Both the position numbers and the translations under genes were made by a program. DNA of 64,000 nt from positions 190,989,726 through 191,053,725 of the forward strand of contig NC_134400.1 in NCBI RefSeq assembly GCF_050003625.1, read 5' to 3'. Source of the stretch: Haematobia irritans. Its lineage: Eukaryota; Arthropoda; Insecta; Diptera; Muscidae. The notes under the pieces were generated by a model. It was not told where the DNA came from and searched no databases. It saw only the letters and a program-made list of their open reading frames with translations. Positions 11,263 to 21,970 of this stretch are shown piece after piece. Within the stretch, counting starts at the first letter, position 1. Every line of letters starts with the position of its first letter.

Positions 11263-12580
11263 ATATGTAATTTTGTGCGCAAAGTACAGCTCGCAATTTA
11301 AGTCCGATCGTCCTCAAATTTGGTATAGGGTCGTTTCTTGGGACAGAGACAATCGCTATTGGTTTTGGAAAAAATCGGTTCAGATTTAGATATAGCTGCC
11401 ATATATATTTATCCCCGATTTGGTCATAGTTAGCGTGTTTATTAACCGATTTTCTTGAAATACCGTACATCCAAATACTTAATGAATCTCGAAAATCTTG
11501 CAAAATATCAGCCAAATCAGTTCAGATTTAGATATAGCTCCCATATAGATCTTTCGTCCGATTTAGACTCATATGACCACAGAGGCCAAAGTTTATTACC
11601 GATCTTCGTGAAATTTTGCACAGAGGATAGAATTGATATTCTACCAATGCTTGGTAAATTTGATTGAAATCGGTTCAAATTTAGATATAGCTCCCATATA
11701 TATCTTTCGTCCGATTTGAACTTATATGGCCACAAAAGCCAGAGTTTTGGCGTGATGTGCTTCAAATTTTGCACAAGGGGTACGTTTAATAGTATCGTTA
11801 AGTGTGTCAAATTTTATTAAAATCGGTTCAGATTTAGATATAGCTCACATATATATATATATATATATCTTTCGCCCGATTTGGACTTAGATGGTCTCAA
11901 AAGCCAGAGTTTTGTCCTGACTTACTTCAAATTTTGCACAAGCTATACTTTTAACGATACTATTGTATGTGCCAAATATGGTCAAAATCGATTCAGATTT
12001 AGATATAGCTCCCATATATATCTTTCGTGCGATTTGAACTTATATGGCCTCAAAATCCAGGGTTTTGCCGTGATTTGCTTCAAATTTCGCACAAGGGTAC
12101 GTTTAGTAGTATCGGTAATTGTGCCAAATTTGGTTGAAATCGGTTCAGATTTAGATATGGCTCCCATATATATCTTCCGTCCGATTTGCACTCATATGAC
12201 CAGGGGGGCCAAAGTTATACTCCCATTTACGTCAAATTTCGCATAGATAGCAGAATTATTATTCTAACTATACATGTCAAATTTAGTCAAAATCGTTTCA
12301 GATTATATATAGCTCCCATATATACGTACACCAGAGTTGGAGAAATATGGTAGACTGTTACACATTTTAGACCCATTTTCAATGGAAGTTTCCTCCAATT
12401 AACTGGGTAACGTTAAGCCGATTTAAATTTTAATTCTACAGATTTTGTAGAAGTAAAAAAATTGTCTCCTTTATATAGCTTCCAGCAAATGTGAACTAGT
12501 TCAAATGGTAACACAATTTTTGTGTGTGGTGAAGAGTATAATATAGTCGGCTCTGCCCGACTTTAGACTTTGCTTACATG
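11072..12580 (-). mobile_element. DINE-like family B element, copy 3
   Basis: Reverse-oriented full-length copy: 3' hairpin TATACCCTTCACCACTACTG at the left, GAATTAAATTCTGAGTCGAT core, a long (GTCT)n, then about six to seven units with ATATAGCTCCCATATATATC, ending with the 5' signature (GTATAATATAGTCGG, CTTTGCTTACATG). The flanks ACATTT and TTTAAAATAACCGTGTGA match a continuous sequence at 11025-11045, so insertion left no visible target duplication, as expected of Helitron-type insertion. Confidence 0.78.
11213..11262. repeat. (GTCT)n microsatellite, about 12 copies
   Basis: Uninterrupted GTCT tetranucleotides inside family-B copy 3. Sister elements carry 3-8 copies mixed with GTCC, so this one has expanded. 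It is the (GTCY)n proto-microsatellite typical of mini-me elements. Confidence 0.9.
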
Positions 12581-13080
12581 TTTAAAATAACCGTGTGAAA
12601 ATTAAACCCAATTGATGAATAAAATATGAGGTTGTGACATTAGAATTAAATAGATTCTATTGATTACGAATCTCGTTGGAATTGCGTTTGCACACTTTGA
12701 CCACGCAAAAACCATATAAACACAACAAAAGTGTATATAATTGCAGACATTTTCAAATCCCAGAAAGCGAAAACGAATCACAATCCCAAAAAGGAAATTG
12801 AAACAATTGGTTTTATTTTCATGGTGCAAATGTGGCGCAAAAACCAAATGAAAATACGCCCCACTTAAAATCGAAGCACACTCCTAAACTTGACAGATAA
12901 TTTTCATTTCAAATATTCGGGTTTTGTTTTCATAGAGGGACGCAATAACTCAATGAAAATTGGTCCCATTTGAAATTGAAGCATAATCCACAGAAAAAAA
13001 AGCAATTTGGGGTCCATTTTCATTTTAATATTTTGGTTTGTTTCATAATGTAAGCGGGCCCCAAAAATAAACTGAGAACC
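12581..13080. repeat. Degenerate CCAAAT/TTTTCATTT-type repeat, no gene
   Basis: Loosely repeated phrases (CAAATGAAAATACGCCCCAC, TTCATTTCAAATATTCGGGT, CATTTTAATATTTTGGTTTG) resemble those at 10940-11060 and 14300-14400, suggesting an old tandem array now split by family-B copies. Weak evidence; nothing coding seen. Confidence 0.35.
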
Positions 13081-14285
13081 AGTAAGGAAAGTCTAAAGTC
13101 GGGCGGGGCCGACTATATTATACCCTGCACCACTTTGTTGATCTAAATTTTCGATACCATAACACATCCGTCAAATGTGTTGGGGCTATATATAAAGGTT
13201 TGTCCCAAATACATACATTTAAATATCACTCGATCTGGAAGAATTTGATAGACTTCTACAAAATCTATAGACTCAAAATTTAAGTCGGCTAATGCACTAG
13301 GGTGGAACACAATGTTAGTAAAAAATTATACCCTGTACCACAGTAGTGGTGAAGGGTATAAATATGGGAAACGTTTAAATCTGAAGCAATTTTAAGGAAA
13401 CTTCGAAAAAGTTTATTTATGATTTATCGCTCGATATATATGTATTAGAAGTTTAGGAAAATTAGAGTAATTTTTACAACTTTTCGGCTAAGCAGTGGCG
13501 ATTTTACAAGGAAAATGTTGGTATTTTGACCACTTTTGTCGAAATCAGAAAAACATATATATGGGAGCTATATCTAAATCTGAACCGATTTCAACCAAAT
13601 TTGGCACGCATAGCTACAATGCTAATTCTACTCCCTGTGCAAAATTTCAACTAAATCGGAGTTAAAAATTGGCCTCTGTGGTCATATGAGTGTAAATCGG
13701 GCGAAAGCTTTATATGGGAGATATCCAAATCTGAACCGATTTCAAGCAAATTTGGCACGCATAGTTACAACGCTAATTCTACTCCCTATGCAAAATTTCA
13801 ACTAAATCGGAGCAAAAAATTGGCCTCTGTGGGAAATGAGTGTAAATCGGGCGAAAGCTATATATGGGAGCTATATCTAAATCTGAACCGAGTTTGCTGA
13901 TATTTTGCAAGTTTTTCGAGACTCATAAAATATTCGGATGTACGGAATTTGAGGAAGATCGGTTGATATACACGCCAATTATGACCAGATCGGTGAAAAA
14001 TATATATGGCAGCTATATCTAAATCTGAATCGATTTTTTCCAAAACGGGACCCTATACCAAATTTTAGGACAATCGGACTAAAACTGCGAGCTCTACTTT
14101 GCACACAAAAATACATCAACAGACAGACAGACAGACAGACAGACGGACATCGCTAAATCGACTCAGAATTTAATTCTAAGCCGATCCGTATACTAAAAGG
14201 TTGGTCTATGATTACTCCTTCTTGGCGTTACATACAAATGCACAAACTTATTATACCCTGTACCACAGTAGTGGTGAAGGGTATA
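13081..14285 (+). mobile_element. DINE-like family B element, copy 4
   Basis: Plus-oriented copy with 5' AGTAAGGAAAGTC, the GTCGGGCGGGGCCGAC hairpin, 153-bp units, (GACA)n at about 14119-14148, the GAATTTAATTCTAAGCCGAT core and a 3' hairpin TACCCTGTACCACAGTAGTG...GGGTATA. An additional copy of that 3' hairpin sits internally at about 13326-13360, just before AATATGGGAAAC, the same point where copies 1a and 1b are joined. Confidence 0.78.
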
Positions 14286-14435
14286 AAAAGGATCACTAGA
14301 AAATGGAACACAATTCCAAAACCAAAAATTGGCATCTATTTTCAATCGAAATACTGGGGTTTATTTGCACTTAAAAACAAAGCATAATATCAAAACAAGA
14401 AACTGCGGCGAATGATATTTCTCCGTGTTTCCAAT

Positions 14436-14562
14436 GCTCCCTAAGTGGATTCACCGTCCATTGTCGTCCCTTGTCATTGAACTAAACATGCAATCGGGCA
14501 ACACTCAATGACAAGAGAGAAGTCCACCACTTTGGCATCACAATAGACTGAATAGTCCACTA
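14436..14562 (+). repeat. Old, diverged SINE fragment
   Basis: Matches the body and 3' part of the tRNA-headed SINE found at 24470: CTAAGTGGATTCACCG, CCCTTGTCATTGAACT, GAGAGAAGTCCACCA and CACAATAGACTGAATAGTCC. The tRNA head and the tail are missing and many positions differ, so this is an older insertion. The short stretch 14286-14435 before it shows nothing recognisable. Confidence 0.65.
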
Positions 14563-14720
14563 TTCTTAACCCTAAGTAATGGTACGAACCTCGCCAATGG
14601 CCGCTATCATCGACCGTGCGGTCAAAAAAATTTTCGAATATTATCGGAAAATGTCATAAAGGCAGTATTTAAGCCTGACGACAAACATTTCGCCGGTGAC
14701 TCAGTTACATTCTAACAGAA

Positions 14721-14945
14721 TGAATCTCAATCCGATGGAGTTTAGCGCCTACGCTATTTTGGTGGAGTATAAGGTTGGCACTAAAAAAATGTTAAAGCGT
14801 CGCCCTCAAGACGGCGCTTCGCTGAGAATGGCCCTAAATAGAGCAGAAACACTTTTATAGAGCGTGTGATGGCATTGTCGACCGTGTGAAGGCCATAATT
14901 CGTGCCAATGGTAACCAGGTCAAACAAATCTAAATTGATTCTAAC
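14721..14945 (+). pseudogene. Tc1/mariner-type transposase relic (C-terminal)
   Basis: One frame reads NLNPMEFSAYAIL followed by KVGTKK, and further on, after frameshifts, DRVKAIIRANGNQV. These match the end of Tc1-like transposases, where an (S)PDLNPMDFS block carries the region of the last catalytic acidic residue and a C-terminal DRLKAVI-type helix follows. Several stops and frame changes lie between the blocks. The N-terminal two thirds are not recognisable upstream. A dead relic; assignment rests on short motif matches. Confidence 0.55.
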
Positions 14946-14974
14946 ATTTACGGTTATTTCCGACATTTTCAAAA

Positions 14975-15121
14975 TTTTATTTGTATAGACAATTTTGTTA
15001 AAATTGTATTTCTATAGAAAATTTTATTACAATTTTTTTTTAGCTACAGAAAATTTTGTCATAATTTTTATTCGATAGAAAATTTTATTTATATAGACAA
15101 ATTTGTCATAGAAAATTTTAT
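14975..15121 (+). repeat. 29-bp AT-rich repeat, short block
   Basis: Degenerate units of the window's dominant 29-bp repeat (TTTCTATAGAAA joined to TTTTGTCAAAA-like blocks) abutting the ribozyme-bearing unit on its left. Confidence 0.75.
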
Positions 15122-15707
15122 CAAAACGTGAGTCCATCCAACCATCTTCTAGTCTATAGGGCTTTGTCCAAATAAATTTGATAAACATTATTTTCCTCTG
15201 TTGGTTAAGCTACACTTGTAGTTTAGTCAATGCATGGTTTTAAGCTGAAATTAAAAAACAACAACCATGCTTAAAGAACAAAACCAACAGTAACAAAACA
15301 AAACGAATGAAAAAAGAGGAACCACGCTCAAAATAAATCCAGCCAACTGCACTCAAATCGATGATTTGACGGTGGTATAGGAAAAGAGATATGTTTGTTT
15401 TGAATTTATTTCGGCATAAGCCGGCTATCATACAAAACCATTTTTCGGAAGGTTCAAGTGTGGTTCATTATTGGTTTTAGTAAACTGCCTGAATTTATTA
15501 TGATAATTGGTTGATAGTTTTGCTGCAAGTAGAGGATGCTGATGAGGAATGTGGTAATTCCGAAACGTGCGTCCAACCAACCATCTTGCAGTCTATAGGG
15601 CTTTGCCCAAATAAATTTGACAAACATTCTTTTCCTCTGTTGGTTAAGCTACACTTGTAGTTTAGTCAATGCATGGTTTTAAGCTGAAATCAAAAACAAC
15701 AACTAAA
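15122..15707 (+). mobile_element. Retrozyme-like unit: partial tandem dimer with hammerhead ribozyme
   Basis: A noncoding sequence repeated in permuted, dimer-like form. It opens with the 3' part of a hammerhead motif (AAAACGTGAGTC, then CATCC at 15123-15139), continues with a body (TATAGGGCTTTGTCCAAATA ... GTTTTAAGCTGAAATTAAAA ... GATGATTTGACGGTGG), reaches a complete hammerhead at 15523-15591, and repeats the start of the body to about 15707. The two predicted cleavage points (after 15134 and 15573) are 439 bp apart. Tandem units bounded by type-I hammerheads are the hallmark of retrozymes and of Penelope-like element termini. A relative lies at 55508-55880. No reverse transcriptase is present, so it would be non-autonomous. 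Confidence 0.7.
15523..15591 (+). ncRNA. Hammerhead ribozyme (type I), copy 1
   Basis: All core elements are present. CTGATGA is at 15539-15545. Stem II is GGAAT/ATTCC with loop GTGGTA (15546-15561), including the usual G-C closing pair. GAAA is at 15562-15565, followed by a compact stem III of three pairs (ACG/CGT) with a TG loop, and then GTC with C15573 as the predicted cleavage nucleotide. Stem I has an inner helix (15534-15538 with 15574-15578, one A-A mismatch) and an outer helix CTGCAAG/CTTGCAG (15523-15529 with 15585-15591). Such a short stem III is typical of minimal hammerheads in retroelements, which work best as dimers; here ACGTGCGT can pair with a second copy of itself. Confidence 0.85.
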
Positions 15708-16150
15708 TTTTATTTCCATAGAAAATTTTGTCAAAATTTTATTTCAATAGAAAATTTTGTGAAAATTTTATTTCAATAGAAAATTTTGTCAAATAGAAAA
15801 TTTTGTCAGAGTTTTCTTTCTATAGGAATTTTTTGTCAAAATAGTCCACAGGAAATGTTGAAAAACAAAAATATTGCTTTAGAAAATTTGGGCAACATTT
15901 TATCTCTATAGAAAATTTTGACAAAATTTTATTTCTGTAGAAAATTATGACAAAATGTTATTTCTACATAAAATGTTGGCAAAATGTTATTTCCATAGAA
16001 ATATATATTTTTTTGATTATTTTTATAGAAAATATTAATACGAGTTTATTTCCAACGAAAATTTTGACAAAATTTTCTTTCTATAGAATTTCGACAAAAT
16101 GTTATTTCTACATAAAATGTTGGCAAAATTTTATCTCCATAGAAATATTT
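15708..16150 (+). repeat. 29-bp AT-rich repeat, short block
   Basis: About 15 diverged units of the 29-bp repeat, directly following the ribozyme unit and ending at the 3' hairpin of the next family-A element. Confidence 0.85.
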
Positions 16151-16153
16151 TTT

Positions 16154-16901
16154 TATACCCTCCACCATAGGATGGGGGTATATTAACTTTGTCATTCCGT
16201 TTGTAACACATCGAAATATTGCTCTAAGACCCCATCAAGTATATATATTCTGGGTCGTGGTGAAATTCTGAGTCGATCTAAGCATGTCCGTTTGTCCGTC
16301 CGTCTGTTGAAATCACGCTATCTTCCGAACGAAATGAGCTATCGACTTGAAACTTGGCACAAGTAGTTATTATTGATGTAGGTCGCATGGTATTGCAAAT
16401 GGGCCATATCGGTCCACTTTTACGTATAGCCCCCATATAACCGATCCCCAGATTTGGCTTGCGGAGCCTCTACGAGAAGCAAATTTCAACCGATCCGTTT
16501 GAAATTTAGTACATGGTGTTAGTATATGGTCTCTCACAACCATGCAAAAATTGGTCCAAATCGATACATAATTATATATAGTCCCCATATAAACCGATCC
16601 CCAGATTTGGCTTGCGGAGCCTCTAAGAGAAACAAATTTCATCCGATCCGGCTGAAATTTGGTACACGGAGTTAGTATGTGGTCTTTAACAGCCATGTAA
16701 AAACTGATCCACATCGGTCCATAATTATATATAGCCCTCATATAAACCGATCCCCAGATTTGGCTTGCGGAGCCTCTAAGAGAAGCAAATTTCATCCGAT
16801 CCTGCTGGAATTTGGTACATGGTGTTGGTATATGGTCTCTCACAACCGTGCTGGAATGATCCATATCGGTCTATAATTATATGTAGCCCCCATATAAACC
16901 G
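16154..16901 (-). mobile_element. DINE-like family A element, copy 2 (5'-truncated)
   Basis: Reverse orientation: TATACCCTCCACCATAGGAT hairpin, ATTCTGAGTCGATCTAAGCA core, (GTCC)n at about 16288-16305, then 153-bp units with CCCCATATAAACCGATCCCC. It breaks off at about 16901 before its 5' signature. A 164-codon minus-strand frame through the units is a by-product of the 153-bp period. Confidence 0.8.
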
Positions 16902-17635
16902 TCACTGAAAGCTTCATCTTTGTATGATTTTTATCTGCAGCTTAATTACTGAGGTCTAGGACTGTAGTTCAGAATACTGCTTAATATTGCAACCAAATAG
17001 ACAAATCACACGATTTGATATCTCAAACATTAAGGCTAAGTAAGATATTCTTTTGTATTTTCGCTTTGCCGTTGTCGTACGCCCATTACTCCATTTTGTG
17101 TAAGGTATTCTCCAGATTGTCAGCCATCCCTGTTTCTTTGTTGACCTATTTGAAAAATTATCATCTACAATGCATTATGATTTAAGGCCAATTCATTCTA
17201 TGATCAGTCTCTGTCATGAATACATCTTTCAATGAGACTTCAATGGAACATCACAACACTGTAATAGACTTTGACAAACTATCTGTAATTTAGACATTTC
17301 AATGTAAGTGAAAACTAAATAAAGGATAGTGCTCACACACACACAGAAGGCCATTTATACCTAACACACCTACACATCATCGATAGCAACACCTCTGCAT
17401 AGAAGGAAGGTCTCCATAATGGTTGCCATTATCATCAGCATTACTCAGTGGTTATTCATTCATTCATTGAATTTATTTGCTTGGTATTCTCCTCGTAGTT
17501 CGTTGCTGTCATAATTCATACATTTATGCATAACTTCACACGTATGAGCGCAATTACATATGTATAAGGAACTTCTATGGAAGTGTATTAAAAAGGCAAA
17601 GACAAACTGACAGTGGGTCAAGGTAAACTTAGCAA
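16902..17635. other. Unassigned, moderately complex DNA
   Basis: Less repetitive than its neighbours; includes a short CA-rich tract near 17333-17345. The short open frames have no recognisable domains. Could be remnant intergenic or intronic sequence. Confidence 0.5.
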
Positions 17636-20600
17636 GAAAATTTTCTATGGAAATAATGTTTATAAAAAATGCCAAAATTTTATTTCTATATATATTTCTA
17701 TAAACAATTTGGTTAAAATTTTATTTTTATACAAAGTTTTGTCAAAATTTTATTTCTATAAATAATTTTGTCATCATTTGATTTGTATAGAAAATTTTGT
17801 CAACATTTTTTTTCTACAGAAGATTTTGACAAAATTGTATTTCTATATAAAGTTTTATCAAAATTTTATTTCTATAGAAAATTTTGTCAAAATTTTATTT
17901 CTATAGAAAATTTTGTCAAAATTTTATTTCTATAGAAAATTTTATCAAAATTTTATTTCTAAGAAAATTTTGTCAATATTTTATTTCTATAGAAAATTTT
18001 GTCAAAATTGTATTTCTATAGAAAATTTTGTCAAAATTGTATTTCTATAGAAAATTTTGTCAAAATTGTATATCTGTAAAAAAAATTTGTCAAAATTTTA
18101 TTTCTATAGAAAATGTTGTCAAAATTGTATTTCTATAGAAAATTTTTGTAAAAATTTTCTTTCTGTAGAAACTGTTATCAACATTTTATTTCTATAGAAA
18201 AGTTTTGTAAAAAATTTCATTATTAAGAAGACATTGTCAAAATTTCCTTTTTGTAGGAAATTTTGTAAAAATTTTCTTACAATAGGAAATTTTGTAAAAA
18301 ATTTTCTTTCTATAAGAATTTTTTTTCTATAGAAATGTCTGCCAAAATTTTTTATTTTGTACAGAAAATTTTGTCAAAACTTTATTTCTACAGGAAACTT
18401 GGTATTTATATAAGATATTTTATTTAAGTTTTATTTCTACAGGAAACTTTGTCAACATTTTTTTCCTATATAAAATTTTGTCAAAATTTTATTTCTATAG
18501 AAAATTTTGTCAATATTTTATTTCTATAGAAAATTTTGTCAAAATTTTAGTTCTACAGAAAATTATGTCAAAATTTTATTTCTATAGAAAATTCTGTCAA
18601 AATTTTATTTATATATAAAATTTTGTCGAAATGTTATTTCTATAGAAAAATTTGTTCACATTTTCTTTATATAGAAAATTTTGCCGAAGTTTTATTTCTA
18701 TAGAAAAATTTATTCACATATTTTCAGAATTTTATTTCTGTAACATTTTTTGTCAAAATTTTATTTCAGTAAAAAATTTGGCAAAATTTTATTTCTACAG
18801 AAGATTTTGTGAAAATTGCATTATTATAGAAAATGTTACCAAAAAATTTTATTTCTATAGAAAATTTTTGTAAAAATTTTCTTTCTGCAGAAAATTTTAT
18901 CAAAATTTTATTTTTATAGAATATTTGTGTAAAAATTTTTTTTTAGAAGATATTGTCAAAATTTCTTTTTTGTAGTAAAATTTGTAAAAAATTTCATTCT
19001 ATAAGAATTTTTTTTATAGAAAAATTTTGTCAAAATTGTTATTTTGTACAGAAAATTTTGTCAAAATTTTATTTCTATAGGAAATTTGGTTAAAATTTTA
19101 TTTCTATAGAAAATTTTGTCAAAATTTTATTGTTATCGAAAATTTTGTCAAAAGTTTATTTCGTAAAAATTTTGTTTCTATATCAAATTTTGTCAAAAAT
19201 TTTATTACTATAGAAAATTTTGTCAAAATTTTCTCTATTTAAGAAACTTAATCAAAATTTTCGTTATATAGGAAATATTGTCAAAATTTATTTATATAAG
19301 ATATTTCATTTAAGTTTTATTTCTACAGGAAACTTTGTCAAAATTTTGTTCCTATATAAAATTTTGTCAATATTTATTTCTGTAGGAAATTTTATAGAAG
19401 TTTCTTTCCTATAGAAAATTTTGTCAAAATTTTATTTCTATATAAAATGTTGTCAATATTTATTTCTGTCGGAAATTTTGTAGAAGTTTCATTTCTATAG
19501 AAAATTTTGTCAAAATTTTATTTCTATAGAAAATTTTGTCAATATTTTATTTCTATAGAAAATATTGTCAAAATTTTATTTCTACAGAAAATTTTGTCAA
19601 AATTTTGTTTCTATAGAAAATTTTGTCAAAATTTTATTTCTATAGAAAATTTTGTCAAAATGTTATTTCTATAGAAAATTTTGTCAAAATGTTATTTCTA
19701 TAGAAAAATTTGTTCACATTTTCTTTATATAAAAAATTTTGTCGAAGTTTTATTTCTATAGAAAAATTTGTTTACATTTTTTCAGAATTTTATTTCTGTA
19801 AAATTATTTCTCAAAATTTTATTTCTACAGAAAATTTTGTGAAAATTGCATTATTATAGAAAATTTTGTCAAAATTTTATTTCTATAGAAAATTTTTGTA
19901 AAAATTTTCTTTCTGCAGACATTTTTGTAAAAATTTTCTTTTTTAGAAGATATTGTCAAAATTTAAATTTTGTAAAAATTTTCTTTCTATAAGAAATTTT
20001 TTATAGAAAATTTTGTCAAAATTTTTATTTTGTACAGAAAATTTCGTCAAAATTTTATTTCTCTAGGAAATTTGGTAAAAATTTTATTTCTATAGAAAAT
20101 TTTGTCAAAAGTTTATTTCTACAGAAAATGTTGAAAAATTTTTCTTTATTTATGAAACTTTGTCCAAATTTTCGTTATATAGGAAATTTTGTCAAATTTT
20201 ATTTATATAAGATATTTTATTTAAGTTTTATTTCTACAGGAAATTTTATCAAAATTTTGTTTCTATATAAAATTTTGTCAATATTTTATTTCTGTAGAAA
20301 ATTTTGTTAAAAATTTATTTCTATAGAAAATTTCGTCAAAATTTTATTTCTATAGAAAATTTTGTCAAAAGTTTCAGTAAAAAATTTTGTCAAAATTTTA
20401 TTTCTATAGGAAATTTTGTTAAAGTTTTATTTTATTAGAAAATTTTGTCAAAATTTTATTTCTATAGAAAATTTTGTCAAAATTTTATTTCTATAGAAAA
20501 TTTTGTCAAAATTTTATTTCTATAAAAAATGTTGTCAAAATTTTATTTCTATAGAAAATTTTGTTAAAGTTTTATTTTATTAGAAAATTTTGTCAAAATT

Positions 20601-21020
20601 TTATTTCTATAGAAAATTTTGTCTAAATTTTATTTCTATAGAATTTTTTTTTTATTTCCATAGAAAATTTTGTCAAAATTTTATTTCTATAGAAAATTTT
20701 GTCAAAATTTTATTTCTATAAAAAATTTTGTCAAAATTTTATTTCTATAGAAAATTTTGTTAAAGTTTTATTTTATTAGAAAATTTTGTCAAAATTTTAT
20801 TTCTATAGAAAATTTTGTCAAAATTTTATTTCCATAGAAAATTTTGTCAATATTTTATTTCTATAGAATATTTTGTCAAAATTTAATTTCTATAGAAAAT
20901 TTTGTCAACATTTTATTTCTATAGAAAATTTTGTCAAAATTTTATTTCTATAGAAAATTTTGTTAAAATTTTATTTCGATAAAAAAATTTTGTCAAAATT
21001 TTATTTCTATGGACAAGTTT
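17636..21020 (+). repeat. 29-bp AT-rich tandem repeat, array I
   Basis: More than 100 units with a 29-bp period. Each unit combines the perfect palindrome TTTCTATAGAAA with TTTTGTCAAAA, a 5+5 inverted repeat around one base, and AAAATTTT. Units vary by point changes and small indels. A landmark containing TATATAAGATATTT recurs near 18411, 19297 and 20208, indicating a higher-order period of roughly 0.9 kb. Protein-like frames rich in F, Y, K, I here are artefacts of the repeat. Confidence 0.95.
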
Positions 21021-21970
21021 GTCCAAATGTCATGTATTGCCAAAATAAGACAACACTTTTTCGACTACCCAATATATTCTATACCCAACCTATTATGCAT
21101 TATGCTTAATTGGTAGTGTTGAGCACACAACAAGCGTTTGTTTGCCCATATTCCTTGGCCTTCATTCAGGAATAAATTTTCTTTCAACTCATGTTTGTCA
21201 TCATATCCAATGTTATCTACACATCCTCCATTCATATGTCTTCATGTTATTCATCTTCATCGATTTTCTGTCAGAAAATTTGTGTACATGTGTGCGGATT
21301 GCCAGTGGATTTTTCCAACAATAATTTCGCAACATACAAAAGAAGACATCAGCAATGTAGCACAAGAGTAGTACAAGAGTAGAGTAGGAGACATCCACTT
21401 GTAAAAATCAAAACCAAACACGTATGTATTGTTATTTAGTAAGATAGAGCAAATACTCGTGGGTTGGTGGTTGCTGGTGGCCAAAATACTACCCCACGCA
21501 ATTATATCCGTTATGACATATCCACATCCTTCGACACCATGTCGACAAATTAAATTCAATGTCATATTTTTGGAATACGTAGATCTTTCGATACCTCGCA
21601 ATATCATTATGGGCTACACCATTATGTAGTGGGACTTGTCATTAATATCTTGAAGTTCTTTCAATGTCTTTTCTTATATTTCAATTTTTTTTCTATCCTC
21701 CCCTGTAAGAGGTGACAAATATGTGTGAGAAATTGGCCATCTGATTCAAGGATGGAAGAATAGGAGAAAGGTTGATAATCTCTCTTACGTTTTAAGCCAA
21801 AAAAAAACTTTGTTATCTAAGTTAGAAGGACAAAGCAGATTTGCAGACCTAAGCATAACCAACCAAGGTGTTAGAGTCTTATCGCACTAGCCTCCGATTT
21901 AAATACAAAAACCAATAATACCACAATGAAATTACCTGAATACTACAAATAAAAGTCTTAAAATCAAATT
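21021..21970. other. Low-repeat island between two arrays
   Basis: Nearly 1 kb of more complex sequence. Overlapping frames exist on both strands (21138-21629), but none contains a recognisable domain, they overlap in antisense and there is no codon-level signal I can defend. I see nothing else in it. Confidence 0.45.

Noticed and set aside
21138..21629. Possible small gene with overlapping frames on both strands
   Set aside because: No domain, no consistent frame, no splice or start context I can defend; three frames are open only because the stretch is short and moderately GC-balanced.
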